The notes: a model not told the origin generated them from the sequence alone. A DNA stretch of 64,000 bases from Amedibacillus dolichus DSM 3991 (GCF_000154285.1 NZ_DS483478.1:1-64000), one strand, 5' to 3'; counted from the stretch's first letter, positions 17,226-26,633 are shown. Made by a program: numbers and translations.

Positions 17226-17302
17226 AAATTGAAAATTCTTATATTTTAGTTGTCCGAAATCTTGACATAGTACCAAATCGCTTTTCTTACGATAAGCAGG
17301 TA

Positions 17303-17361
17303 TAAAAAAACTATCTCCTTTATGTGCTTACACACCGTAAGTATTGCACATAGGAAGATAG
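17303..17361 (-). terminator. Long-stem terminator of the following membrane-protein gene
   Basis: Minus strand CTATCTTCCTATGTGC pairs with GCACATAAAGGAGATAG (one bulge), followed by seven T. It is 28 bases from the IS right end. Confidence 0.8.
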
Positions 17362-17401
17362 CAATATGTTGATTTCTTCTTTCCGTATTTTTATAAAATT
17401 C

Positions 17402-18493
17402 TTATCGCTTATCTTTATTTTCTTGTTTATGCTGCGTTTTCTCACTTTCTTCCAGCTTCATCTTTTGATAGGTGTATACTAGCTGTCCAACGAGAATAAC
17501 AATCAAGATCACATCGTAAAACAGCCAAAATCCACCCATAAAATATGGAGTCAAAAAGCATAAAACAATAACGATTGGAATAAACCATAAAGTACGTTTG
17601 AATTTTCCACGATAATTCATATTCCAATAAATTATACTCTTATCCCTTTTCTGATTCTTCGACATATCTTCAGGCTTTTTCACTCTCTTATCATAAGCCT
17701 GCTTTATTTCCATTGTATCGTGCGTCAAAAGATACCACAGCTTTTCTTCTTCTGATTGATTGGAAAAAAGTGTGGAAAACTGCTCTTGAATTCCATCTTC
17801 CGTATAATCCTTCATTTCTTTGCCGATAATATTTTGCATAACCTTCATCATTTCAACAGCACCTAAGCCATCACAATAAAGACTAGAGGAACGCAGACGA
17901 AAGCTTTCTCCATTCAAATAAGTTATTTTTATGTTTGTGTTTTTCATACCGAAGGCATCATGCGCAAAGTATCCGTTATAAGTTAAATTTTTAGAAATTA
18001 AGGTTCCATCTATTACCGCCCAATGCTGACTAAGCAGGACTGTAACATATTTTTTTAACAAGCGATCTTGAAACTTAACCAACTCAAAAACTTCATTTTC
18101 GAGCAGTTCTTGTAGGTGTTGCTTAGAAAGTCGGCGATTAAGAAGCGGAATGCAATGATAAGGCGTGCGAAGATAGCGTACTACTTTGCGTACTGTTAAG
18201 ATTGTTAAAGCAATAAAAAATGCGGTAATCCAAAAGAAGTCTGTGCGTCTTGTTAGATAACTGAGATAAATTCCACGCACTGATGCGTACAAGCAAAACA
18301 GCCATAATAAAGCAATAACAGCTTTTTTAAGTGGGTATAGTCGTATCCATTCTAGGTATTGCAACGTTTTTTGCGGGGTATTTTGTATTTGTGAGGATTG
18401 AAATGCCAGTCTTTTCGTTAGCCATCGGGCAAATAGATCCGGTAAATTCGCAAGGATAAAAATGACAGCAACAATAAGAATCGAACCAACCAT
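17402..18493 (-). CDS. Membrane protein of unknown function
   Basis: 363 residues. An N-terminal span (ILIVAVIFILANL), two spans near residues 60-105 (AVIALLWLFCLYASV; ITAFFIALTILTV), a ~170-residue soluble region, then two C-terminal spans (WFIPIVIVLCFLTPY; YDVILIVILVGQLVY) and a highly charged tail. No family recognised. ATG 18493 is preferred because GAGGTG is 6 nt upstream; a GTG start three codons earlier sits inside that RBS. It stands alone with its own terminator. Confidence 0.7.
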   Translation of the reverse strand: MVGSILIVAVIFILANLPDLFARWLTKRLAFQSSQIQNTPQKTLQYLEWIRLYPLKKAVIALLWLFCLYASVRGIYLSYLTRRTDFFWITAFFIALTILTVRKVVRYLRTPYHCIPLLNRRLSKQHLQELLENEVFELVKFQDRLLKKYVTVLLSQHWAVIDGTLISKNLTYNGYFAHDAFGMKNTNIKITYLNGESFRLRSSSLYCDGLGAVEMMKVMQNIIGKEMKDYTEDGIQEQFSTLFSNQSEEEKLWYLLTHDTMEIKQAYDKRVKKPEDMSKNQKRDKSIIYWNMNYRGKFKRTLWFIPIVIVLCFLTPYFMGGFWLFYDVILIVILVGQLVYTYQKMKLEESEKTQHKQENKDKR

Positions 18494-18553
18494 ATTCTTC
18501 ACCTCTATATGTATTGTATCATGAATACAACATAGCCATCAATTCACGATGAG

Positions 18554-18595
18554 ATAAAATCGGAGCAATATTCATAATAAATACTGCTCCGATAA
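18554..18595 (-). terminator. Terminator of the GH3 gene
   Basis: Minus strand ATCGGAGCAGTATT / AATATTGCTCCGAT stem then TTTTATC. A second short stem (CGCAAG/CTTGCG) lies between it and the stop codon. Confidence 0.75.
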
Positions 18596-18639
18596 CAATA
18601 ACCGCAAGTTCAAAAGCTTGCGAACCTTTACTTTCTTAC

Positions 18640-21471
18640 TTATTTCCCTATTGCTTTTTTACGTAGATAAACGATACCACCAAAAGATAGAGTAAGTACA
18701 CCAATCATAAACATTACTGAAGTAGAATCACCTGTATGTGGAGGTTCTGTTGGATCCTTTGGAGGAATTATTGTTTCTCCGCCCTTTTCATCTATAATTC
18801 CATAATAATCATAATCACCCAATGCAAATACAAAAGCATCTTCTTCTATTTTAGCATCTAATACTTTCGTATCCCCATTTTTATAGATTCCAACAACTTT
18901 ATAGTTTCCCTCTTTCCAAGATGAATCCATGGAAATAGCAATCTGATATTCTCCTTGAGGTGTAAATCCATTTCCATCATAACTAAATTTCAATTCTTTT
19001 ACCTGTTTAAGTTCCTGTGTATCTTTAAGCTTTACATCTACTTCTTTTTTAAATTCTTCTAATGTAGAAGATGCCCATGTCAATGTATCAAACTGCGTTC
19101 CGATTTCAAATACACCTGTTGCACTTGTTTTTCTATCTTTGCTATACAACGTCATTTTCTGCGGTAAATAGCCAACAGTAGTTTTACTTACATCATTCGT
19201 TGGAAGATAGCTTCTATCCTTGTAATCATATATACGAACTTCTTTGATTGGTGCATAAGCACCTTTATTAAATAATGGCTTAACGTCAAATTTCATAATC
19301 GGTTTTTCATTTGCTTTAAAGTCAAATACTAACACGTTGTCTTTAACTGTCAAGCTATCTTTTGAAGATAATTCGAAATGTTCATTATCCATTATCAATT
19401 CAATCCGATAATTATGTTTCGTTATTTGTTGCAAATCTTCGCCTTGGACTGTTAGAGTAAAAGGATCCTTATTTAATAAGCCCTTTGCGTTTACCTTAAA
19501 TTCTCCAGCATTCTCTTGGTATTTCAATCCATGTCCAATTGGATATAAAATATCATTTACAACCATTTCATGATTTTCATTGATACTAGGAATATCTACT
19601 GGCAAAGTCCCTTGTGCTTGCTTACCAAAAATCACATTAACTGCTGCTGGTATATTAGCACCATAAACTTTACTAGGTAATGTTCCATTTGGATCATCTA
19701 AAGCGGTAGGATCCATACCTCTGCTACCATAAGCGGCAACAATTGCTTTTGCATCTTTGAAATTCGCTACATCGTAAGGTTTATGAATACTCATCAAGAC
19801 ATTATCAATTCCCTTTTCATTTGCATATTGTGTAATTTCAGTTGGAACACGTGTGATCCAATGATCCGGCTTTAAACTGGTTGCATCTCCCATTTCTGTA
19901 ATCGTAATTACATAATCAGCCTTATCAATGTATGGTTTTAAAGAATCTAATGTCGTATTCTTATTATAATTTATTGCTTCGTATGTAACTTTATCTGATA
20001 TTTTTCCATCTGCTATGGCTTGCCTCATACCTAATTTCAATCCAGGAACTTCATTTTCATAAGCGCCAATCAATAAGACATGCTCATTTGCTTTCGGATT
20101 GAAGGGTAATACTTCCTCATCATTTTTAATAACGGTAATTGCCTGTTCAGCAACATTACGTTCAATGCGGCGATGTTCTTCACACCCGACAATAGCTTCC
20201 GCATTGGCTATTTTTTCTTCAATTGTACGATTATCCTCATTCAAATCTAAGATTCCGCGTTTTTCTTTTAGTTCCAGAATACGTCGAACTGAAGCATCTA
20301 ATTCTTTTTCATCAATTCTTCCATCTTCCACTGCCTGCACAGCATAATCAATAATACGATCCATGTCTTTAATAGAAGAAGGACAATTGATGACAGTTGG
20401 CTTTAAGGCAATATCAACTCCTGCTTGAAAAGCCATTACCACTGCTTCAGCATCACCAAAATATTGAACAATAGCCTGCATTGTCATTGAATCTGTTACG
20501 ACTACGCCCTCAAAGCCCATATCCTTTCGTAAAATATCGGTTAAAAACACACGACTTAACGTTGCCGGTGCAGTAATAAGCTCCCCACTCTTTGTTTCTA
20601 ATTTCTCAGCAATTTGCGGATAGGCAATGTGAGCCGTCATAATCATATCAATACCGGCATCAATAGCCGCTTGAAATGGTACTAATTCCAATTGTTTAAT
20701 TTCTTCATAAGATTTATCAACTGTTGGCAATCCTGTGTGCGAATCTGTAGATGTATCTCCATGTCCAGGAAAATGCTTAGCAGTTGCCGCAACATTTTGA
20801 TCTTGAATCCCTTTTACGATTTCAACACCAAGGTCAGCTACTAGATTTGGATCAGAAGATATAGAACGAATATTGATAACCGGATTTAATGGGTTACTAT
20901 TTGTATCCAAATCAGGTCCGAAATTATTATTGATTCCTAAAGCAACTTCTTCTCTTCCAATAATTTTCCCATCTAAATAAGCTGCATTTTTATCCTTTGT
21001 CGCACCAATTGCCATATTTCCTGGCATTGCAGTTCCAGTATCTACACGAAAAACCGTTCCGCCCTCATTATCAATAGACACAAGTAAAGGTAAGCGATTG
21101 GCGTTATCATCACGTGGTTTAGTAGCAGCCTTTTGGAAATCATCAATCAAACGGACAATTTTATCTGTTTCATGTGTATTGTCCCCAAAAAGAATAATGC
21201 CACCAAAATCATGTGTTTCCATGATTTTTCTTAAATCATCATTCATCTCAGTTAAATCATGCGTTTTCGATTCTCCATCATTTTTCCATTGTCGAAAATC
21301 CGGCATAATTTTTTGTTCAATTTTCTGTTTGGTCGTCATTTTACTTAAAATTTCATCAACTCGAGAAGAAGATGTTTCAGTCGTTGCACCTACTTTCCAA
21401 ACTGAGCTTGAAAACATACTACATACAAGCGCTCCGCTTAAAGCTATATGAGCAACTTTTTTTATGTTCAT
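18640..21471 (-). CDS. Surface-anchored GH3 beta-N-acetylhexosaminidase-like hydrolase
   Basis: 943 residues. Signal peptide (residues 1-30), then a GH3 barrel: IDNEGGTVFR, KHFPGHG (232-238) followed by DSH (243-245), which is the NagZ-type His/Asp acid-base loop, and the nucleophile Asp in VVVTDSM (about 327). NagZ-type GH3 enzymes remove N-acetylglucosamine from cell-wall or glycan substrates. A second alpha/beta domain (to about 640) and a beta-rich C-terminal part follow. The end is a sorting signal: PPHTGD, a membrane span and RKK. Most sortases prefer LPxTG, so this is a variant. A cre-like site lies about 55 bases upstream of the ATG. The protein probably acts on host or peptidoglycan sugars outside the cell. 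Confidence 0.88.
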   Translation of the reverse strand: MNIKKVAHIALSGALVCSMFSSSVWKVGATTETSSSRVDEILSKMTTKQKIEQKIMPDFRQWKNDGESKTHDLTEMNDDLRKIMETHDFGGIILFGDNTHETDKIVRLIDDFQKAATKPRDDNANRLPLLVSIDNEGGTVFRVDTGTAMPGNMAIGATKDKNAAYLDGKIIGREEVALGINNNFGPDLDTNSNPLNPVINIRSISSDPNLVADLGVEIVKGIQDQNVAATAKHFPGHGDTSTDSHTGLPTVDKSYEEIKQLELVPFQAAIDAGIDMIMTAHIAYPQIAEKLETKSGELITAPATLSRVFLTDILRKDMGFEGVVVTDSMTMQAIVQYFGDAEAVVMAFQAGVDIALKPTVINCPSSIKDMDRIIDYAVQAVEDGRIDEKELDASVRRILELKEKRGILDLNEDNRTIEEKIANAEAIVGCEEHRRIERNVAEQAITVIKNDEEVLPFNPKANEHVLLIGAYENEVPGLKLGMRQAIADGKISDKVTYEAINYNKNTTLDSLKPYIDKADYVITITEMGDATSLKPDHWITRVPTEITQYANEKGIDNVLMSIHKPYDVANFKDAKAIVAAYGSRGMDPTALDDPNGTLPSKVYGANIPAAVNVIFGKQAQGTLPVDIPSINENHEMVVNDILYPIGHGLKYQENAGEFKVNAKGLLNKDPFTLTVQGEDLQQITKHNYRIELIMDNEHFELSSKDSLTVKDNVLVFDFKANEKPIMKFDVKPLFNKGAYAPIKEVRIYDYKDRSYLPTNDVSKTTVGYLPQKMTLYSKDRKTSATGVFEIGTQFDTLTWASSTLEEFKKEVDVKLKDTQELKQVKELKFSYDGNGFTPQGEYQIAISMDSSWKEGNYKVVGIYKNGDTKVLDAKIEEDAFVFALGDYDYYGIIDEKGGETIIPPKDPTEPPHTGDSTSVMFMIGVLTLSFGGIVYLRKKAIGK

Positions 21472-21523
21472 ATTAGAACCCTCCTATCTTTGATATGCAA
21501 TATTTTCAACCTCATTTTAACAT

Positions 21524-21537
21524 TGTAAGCGCTTTTA
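21524..21537 (-). promoter_or_regulatory. Putative cre site (CcpA) upstream of the GH3 gene
   Basis: TGTAAGCGCTTTTA matches the cre consensus TGWAARCGYTWNCW with one mismatch, 53-66 bases upstream of the ATG. Carbon-catabolite repression of a glycosidase would be expected. Confidence 0.5.
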
Positions 21538-21572
21538 TGCAATGCTGGGATATCATTTCTTCTAAAAGAATA

Positions 21573-21610
21573 TAAAAAATGAAGCAATTTTCAAATGAAA
21601 TATTGCCTCA
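21573..21610 (-). terminator. Terminator of metG
   Basis: Minus strand TGAGGCAAT / ATTGCTTCA stem followed by TTTTTTATA. Confidence 0.75.
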
Positions 21611-21661
21611 TTAAATCTCAGTATAATTACACCTATATCACACTGAAAGTTTTTAATAAAC

Positions 21662-23617
21662 TTAGCTTACCTTTGTACCATTCGGCAAATCCTTTGCAAT
21701 GCTGACAATATCCAAATCTGTATCATTGCTAGCACATAGGATCATACCTTGGCTCTCTACTCCACGAAGCTTTACCGGTTTTAAATTTGATACAACAACA
21801 ACCTTTTTACCGACAACTTCCTCCGGTTTAAAAGTAGAGGCAATACCGCTGACAATCTGGCGAACCTCATCACCCAAATCAATTTGCTCTACCAACAAGC
21901 GATCTGCTTTCGGGTGCTTTTCCGCTGAAAGAATCGTACCAACCTTCAATTCTACTTTTGTAAAATCTTCGATAGTAATTTCTTCTTTTCCTTTTTCCTT
22001 TGTAACTTCCTTTTGAGCGGCTTGCTTAGCTTCCTTCTGTTTATCTGCCTCTAAGGTTTCCATAAATTCCTTAGGGTCGATACGTTGGAATAAAATACTT
22101 GGTTTAGCTTCTACCGTATGACCGCATTCCAACTGTCCGAAGCTTTCAAGACTCGCCTTATCTCGACGACTTGTGCTTAGCTGATCTAAGATCTTTTCAC
22201 TTGTTTCCGGCATAAAGCTTTCTAATAAGACAGCCGCATAACGAATGCTCTCCAATAGATTATATAAAACCGTTGCTAAGCGATCCTTCTTAGTCTCGTC
22301 CTTACCAAGCGTCCAAGGGGTTGTTTCATCAATATACTTATTGCAGCGCTTCAACAGCGTAAAGATTTCATCAATGGCTTCTCCAACACGCAGCTGATCC
22401 ATCTTTTCATCAACATTATGTACTGTCGCAACTGCTAATTCAATAAGCTCTGCATCAAGTGGATCTCCCTCCATCGGATTGGAAATTACCCCATGGAAAT
22501 ATTTGTTCTGCATAGAAATGGTACGATTCACCAAGTTACCCAACACATTTGCCAAATCGGAATTCACACGCTCTACCATCAAATCCCAAGTAATCGTACC
22601 ATCTTGAGCAAATGGCATTTCATGCAGTACAAAATAACGAACCGCATCAACACCGAAATAATGCACCAACTCATCTGCATAAATTGCATTGCCTTTAGAT
22701 TTTGACATCTTGCCATCACCGACAAGCAGCCATGGGTGTCCGAATACCTGCTTTGGCAGTGGTTCTCCAAGTGCCATTAACATGATCGGCCAATAAATCG
22801 TATGGAACCGTAGGATATCCTTACCGATGATATGTACATCTGCCGGCCAATATTTCTTATAATTCTCACCATGATTGCCATCAACATCAAAGCCTAAGGA
22901 AGTAATATAGTTACTTAAAGCATCAATCCAAACATAAACTACATGATCCGGATCGAAATCAACCGGTATTCCCCATTTAAAAGAGGTTCTGGATACACAA
23001 AGATCTTGTAATCCCGGCTTCAAAAAATTATTGATCATTTCATTTTTGCGTGATTCCGGTTGAATAAATTCCGGGTGAGTTTCAATATGCTCAATCAAGC
23101 GTGGCGAATATTTCTGTAAATTAAAGAAATAAGCCTCCTCGGTTGCTTTTTTTACCGGCCGTCCGCAATCCGGACATTTCCCATCTACTAACTGACTTTC
23201 CGTCCAAAAAGATTCACACGGCGTACAATACATTCCCTCATACGTACTCTTATAAATATCCCCCTGCTCATACAGCTTCTTAAAGATTTTCTGTACCTGC
23301 TTTTCATGATAATCATCGGTTGTACGTACAAAATAATCATAGCTTGTGTTCATCATATCGAAGTTTTTACGTACGATACCGGCAATATTATCCACAAATT
23401 CCTTTGGAGTAATACCCGCCTCTTTTGCCTTTTCTTCGATTTTCTGTCCATGTTCATCAGTACCTGTTTGAAAAAATACATCATAGCCCTGCTGTCGCTT
23501 ATAGCGTGCAATCGCATCGGTCAAAACGATTTCGTATGTATTTCCGATATGCGGACGTCCTGATGTATAAGCGATTGCTGTTGTAATGTAATACTTGCCT
23601 TTGCAGTTGTTGCACAT
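21662..23617 (-). CDS. metG: Methionyl-tRNA synthetase
   Basis: 651 residues. Class I synthetase with the HIGH-type motif PHIGN, zinc-knuckle cysteines (CTPC and CPDC), KMSKS in GDGKMSKSKGN and WIDALSNY, then the anticodon-binding helical domain. A Lys-rich linker leads to a C-terminal tRNA-binding/dimer domain (VELKVGTILSAEKHPKADRL...SNLKPVKLRGVESQGM). ATG 23617 with GAGGAGG 10 nt upstream is chosen over a TTG reading. Regulated by the Met T-box immediately upstream. Confidence 0.97.
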   Translation of the reverse strand: MCNNCKGKYYITTAIAYTSGRPHIGNTYEIVLTDAIARYKRQQGYDVFFQTGTDEHGQKIEEKAKEAGITPKEFVDNIAGIVRKNFDMMNTSYDYFVRTTDDYHEKQVQKIFKKLYEQGDIYKSTYEGMYCTPCESFWTESQLVDGKCPDCGRPVKKATEEAYFFNLQKYSPRLIEHIETHPEFIQPESRKNEMINNFLKPGLQDLCVSRTSFKWGIPVDFDPDHVVYVWIDALSNYITSLGFDVDGNHGENYKKYWPADVHIIGKDILRFHTIYWPIMLMALGEPLPKQVFGHPWLLVGDGKMSKSKGNAIYADELVHYFGVDAVRYFVLHEMPFAQDGTITWDLMVERVNSDLANVLGNLVNRTISMQNKYFHGVISNPMEGDPLDAELIELAVATVHNVDEKMDQLRVGEAIDEIFTLLKRCNKYIDETTPWTLGKDETKKDRLATVLYNLLESIRYAAVLLESFMPETSEKILDQLSTSRRDKASLESFGQLECGHTVEAKPSILFQRIDPKEFMETLEADKQKEAKQAAQKEVTKEKGKEEITIEDFTKVELKVGTILSAEKHPKADRLLVEQIDLGDEVRQIVSGIASTFKPEEVVGKKVVVVSNLKPVKLRGVESQGMILCASNDTDLDIVSIAKDLPNGTKVS

Positions 23618-23639
23618 AATATACAAACCTCCTCAAAAT

Positions 23640-23865
23640 ATAAAAAGCTTCCGCCAAAGGACGAAAGCTCGTGTTACCACCTTTATTCACATGCCAAGCA
23701 TGCCTCAAATCGTTAACGCCGATCTACGTCTTTTTCTAACTATTCGAAAAAGCAGTTCCAGGTCCATCTTCCTTTCCCCTCTGTGATGAGCTTTCAGCAG
23801 CCGCTCACTCTCTTTGACATCAGAACGGAATATACTCTTCCTGTCTTTACCTTATGAACGTATCC
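23640..23865 (-). promoter_or_regulatory. T-box leader of metG (Met specifier)
   Basis: On the minus strand a leader of about 225 bases contains AGAGAGTGAGCGG (stem I base), GAAG-ATG-GACC with ATG at 23767-23765 as probable specifier, and the T-box core GGTGGTAACACG at 23681-23670. A terminator follows (GAGCTTTCG...CGGAAGCTTTTT) right before the RBS. Uncharged tRNA-Met would stabilise the antiterminator and switch metG on. Confidence 0.9.
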
Positions 23866-23949
23866 TTATTATATAGAATTATCCAAGAGAACACAAGGAA
23901 AATCGTAAAAACGCTTGGATTCTTCTGCTCTATTATCACAAAGCTTGCG

Positions 23950-25407
23950 TTATTGATAGGCTTCGATAAAATCCTGAATGATTCGCTCGCCGTCCTTTGG
24001 ACACTGTGTCATACCGATGCGTGCACTGCCTTGCTCATGGAAGAAGCCACTGCCACCGGTAATATAAAGCTTATGTGTCATTGCATACTTCATCAAGGCC
24101 TTCATTTCCTCTTGTGTATGCTTGGAATAAAAGACCTCAAGCCCTTGAATACCAAGCTTTACAAGTTCGTCTAAAAGCTGTGGTTCACTCATATACAAGC
24201 GTCCCGGATATGCCAACACACTGACTCCCCCGCTCATTTTTATAACCTCGAGTACGTCCTCCAGCAAAGGATATTTCACCTGTACATAACAAGGCTTGCC
24301 ATAGCTGAAATAATCCTTTGCCAGCTTTCTTGCGGCTTCCTCCATGTGATCGTATTGTAAATATGGCTGTAAAAGTTCACAATCACTAAATTCACTGCGA
24401 GTTAATACATGCTTGGCAATCAACTCACCCGGCAATCTTTGAAAACGATTGTTTTGTAGCAAGCGGTCAATATCAATATGTCTGCCGATAAGCTTTTCAA
24501 ATTTCTGTACACGTGCAATGCTTGCTCGCTTTTCATTCACTAAGCTTTCATTTTCAATCGTTGCGAACAACTCATTGGTATAATCAATAAAATATCCGAG
24601 TACACGTAAACGAATGCCTTGATATTCACAATTGATTTCAATGCCCGGAATATACTCAACATTATATAAAGCGCTCATACGTTTTGCCAAATGATTGGAC
24701 TTCGCACAATCCAAATCGGTAATTGAAATGGTTTGCATATTATTTTTCGCCGCTAATTGAAACAGCTCCTCAACATTGTATTCCCCATTCGCACTGAAAT
24801 CGGAGTGCAGATGCAAATCAATACGACTGCGATATTGCGGCTGTGGCTTGACACTACGCACACGCTTTTGCTTTGCTACACCTACCACACAGGTATGAAA
24901 CAGCATGTCCGGCAGTGTACGCTGCTGTTTGGTCGTAAGCACCAAAATTCCATTGATTGCCCAATACAAAACAACACCGAAGATATTTAAGAAATACATC
25001 AATACCAAAAACGGAATCGCAAAACCAATGACCTCACGTCTTAGTAATGCGGCATTGGAACAATCATTCCCGTTTGATGTTATCACCTTATATCCGAAAA
25101 TCCGCATTCCCAAGCTTTGCCCACCGGTTTGCTTATAAATATAAAAATTGGCACATAAAATGGATAAAATCAATAAAATGCCGATAGCGATATTAACAAT
25201 GACCATACCGGATACACTAACGATACTTCCAAGCACCGCCATCATAATGATATTCCAAATCATGATTGGTGCTATCATAACGCATACATCAATCAAAAAG
25301 GAAAAGAAACGTGGTTTCCAATCGTTTTTCGTTAAAGCATAATAGCCCTTCTGTGCATAGATTGCTTCCGATGCAACAGATGGAGCGGATTGTTTTCTTT
25401 TTTTCAT
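23950..25407 (-). CDS. RDD membrane domain fused to a PHP domain
   Basis: 485 residues. Residues ~25-180 form an RDD-like membrane domain: KPRFFSFLIDVCVM, spans near 37-60, 65-92 and 125-155, QSLGMRIFGYKV and the late RTLPDMLFHTCVV. Residues ~193-485 form a TrpH/YciV-type PHP domain: DLHLHSDFS (HxH at 199/201) and PGIEIN (E257). The usual TDHD is TDLD (His to Leu at 232), and the C-terminal GSDFH is GSGFFHE, so two metal ligands are altered. PHP proteins of this type are nucleotide or oligonucleotide phosphoesterases; here activity may be changed or lost. ATG 25407 has GAAGGG 7-8 nt upstream. No operon partner is obvious. Confidence 0.82.
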   Translation of the reverse strand: MKKRKQSAPSVASEAIYAQKGYYALTKNDWKPRFFSFLIDVCVMIAPIMIWNIIMMAVLGSIVSVSGMVIVNIAIGILLILSILCANFYIYKQTGGQSLGMRIFGYKVITSNGNDCSNAALLRREVIGFAIPFLVLMYFLNIFGVVLYWAINGILVLTTKQQRTLPDMLFHTCVVGVAKQKRVRSVKPQPQYRSRIDLHLHSDFSANGEYNVEELFQLAAKNNMQTISITDLDCAKSNHLAKRMSALYNVEYIPGIEINCEYQGIRLRVLGYFIDYTNELFATIENESLVNEKRASIARVQKFEKLIGRHIDIDRLLQNNRFQRLPGELIAKHVLTRSEFSDCELLQPYLQYDHMEEAARKLAKDYFSYGKPCYVQVKYPLLEDVLEVIKMSGGVSVLAYPGRLYMSEPQLLDELVKLGIQGLEVFYSKHTQEEMKALMKYAMTHKLYITGGSGFFHEQGSARIGMTQCPKDGERIIQDFIEAYQ

Positions 25408-25565
25408 GGTATCACCCTTCAAGTATTCTAGCTTATTTCGTAATCAATGATATTATACTACACTTTCTGCGTTTGTATATGACTTTTATCGTGTTAAGGA
25501 AATGTTAAGTTTCTTTCTTTTTGCTAGGCAAACCTATAAAATTATGCTATACTCTTGATGAATTT

Positions 25566-25688
25566 AAAAGGGAGTAGCTCACGCAAGATGCGTGAAGTGT
25601 GATCGTCAATACGATTGTCAGACAATCCGGTTCACTTCGTAAGCAGCAAGACTTTTATTGTTATGGCACAATAAGAGTCTTTTCTTTT
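25566..25688 (+). promoter_or_regulatory. yybP-ykoY-type (Mn2+) riboswitch with terminator
   Basis: Carries the family landmarks: GGGAGTAGC near 25570-25578, GATCGTCAATACGA at 25601-25614, and AGCAAGACTTTTATT at 25644-25658 closing P1 with AAAAG at 25566-25570. The 3' P1 strand is also part of a terminator, AAGACTTTTATTGT / ACAATAAGAGTCTT with a T-rich tail at 25681-25688. Ligand-stabilised P1 would therefore prevent termination, an ON switch as known for this Mn2+-sensing class. Confidence 0.8.
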
Positions 25689-25709
25689 GTGTCAGGAAAG
25701 GACATGATT

Positions 25710-26633
25710 ATGGATTTATTAGTAGCTGTGCTTTATATTGCACTCGGATTTTTCTTTTTGATGAAGGGAGCGGATTTCTTTGTGGACAGTGCCAGTGGTA
25801 TTGCCGCTAAGCTTGGTGTTTCCAGCTTAATCATCGGACTTACCATCGTAGCCTTCGGTACCTCACTTCCGGAGCTTGCGGTAAGTGTTACGGCGGCCCT
25901 AGATGGCTCCAATGAAATTGCCGTTGGAAACGTTGTCGGCTCTAACATTTTTAACCTTCTTGTTGTTGCCGGTATGAGCGCTTGTATTTATCCTTTGGTT
26001 GTAAACAAAACCATTATGAAGCGTGATTGGCCTTTATCAGCTTTCGCTGCTTTGCTATTGGCTATATTCTTGATTGATGCACACATTTCACGTATGGAAG
26101 CCTTGGTACTGTTAGCTTGCTTTGCAGTTATGCTGTTTGTTCAAATCAAGCATTCTAAAAAAGAAAAGGAAGAAGTTAAAGAAGAACCTCGTTCCTATGG
26201 AAAGTTAATGGTTTATCTTATCGTCGGTGTTGCCGGTATCATCATCGGTGGTCAGTTAGCCGTTGATGGTGCTACAAACTTAGCACGCATTCTCGGTCTT
26301 AGTGAAACTTTGATCGGACTAACGGTTGTTGCTATCGGAACCTCACTGCCGGAGCTTGTAACCTCCATTGTAGCGGCAAAGAAAAATGAAAATGAAATTG
26401 CGATGGGAAATGTCATCGGCTCCAACCTTTTCAATATCTTCTTTATCCTCGGCATTTCTGCTTTCCTAAACCCAATCAGCGTAGCACAAACGGCCTTAAT
26501 AGATACTACGATCCTTATCGTTATCAGTGTAGTGTTCTGGTTAATATGTCGTGTTTATCCGTTAAACAAGAAAACCGGATTGGCAATGGTACTAACGTAT
26601 GTCGCTTATACCATTTACATTATCCTTCGATAG
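25710..26633 (+). CDS. Calcium/cation antiporter (CaCA, YrbG-like)
   Basis: 307 residues, about ten spans in two inverted repeats. Each repeat has the alpha-motif: GTSLPELAVSVTAA...NEIAVGNVVGSNIFN and GTSLPELVTSIVAA...NEIAMGNVIGSNLFN. The family exchanges Ca2+ (or other cations) for Na+ or H+. The upstream Mn2+-type riboswitch suggests it exports Mn2+ or protects against it. Start ATG 25710 is chosen because GAAAGG is 8 nt upstream; longer readings run through the riboswitch. Confidence 0.92.
   Translation: MDLLVAVLYIALGFFFLMKGADFFVDSASGIAAKLGVSSLIIGLTIVAFGTSLPELAVSVTAALDGSNEIAVGNVVGSNIFNLLVVAGMSACIYPLVVNKTIMKRDWPLSAFAALLLAIFLIDAHISRMEALVLLACFAVMLFVQIKHSKKEKEEVKEEPRSYGKLMVYLIVGVAGIIIGGQLAVDGATNLARILGLSETLIGLTVVAIGTSLPELVTSIVAAKKNENEIAMGNVIGSNLFNIFFILGISAFLNPISVAQTALIDTTILIVISVVFWLICRVYPLNKKTGLAMVLTYVAYTIYIILR

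Larger units (their letters stand above)
16000..17275 (+). mobile_element. IS3-family insertion sequence, copy 2 (intact)
   Basis: Same element as at 38-1308 in the same orientation, about 16 kb away, with both ORFs and the frameshift site intact. Terminal repeats: left TGGTATACTGTCA, right (inverted) TGGTACTATGTCA. It lies in the spacer between the GntR operon promoter and the terminator of the next minus-strand gene, so it breaks no gene. The left boundary could extend up to about 16 bases because AAGCATCTTA upstream is also shared with copy 1. Confidence 0.88.

Noticed and set aside
38-17275. Composite transposon bounded by the two IS3 copies
   Set aside because: The interval carries core genes (prfA, mnmG, rpmE, tdk) in a typical chromosomal order, not cargo.
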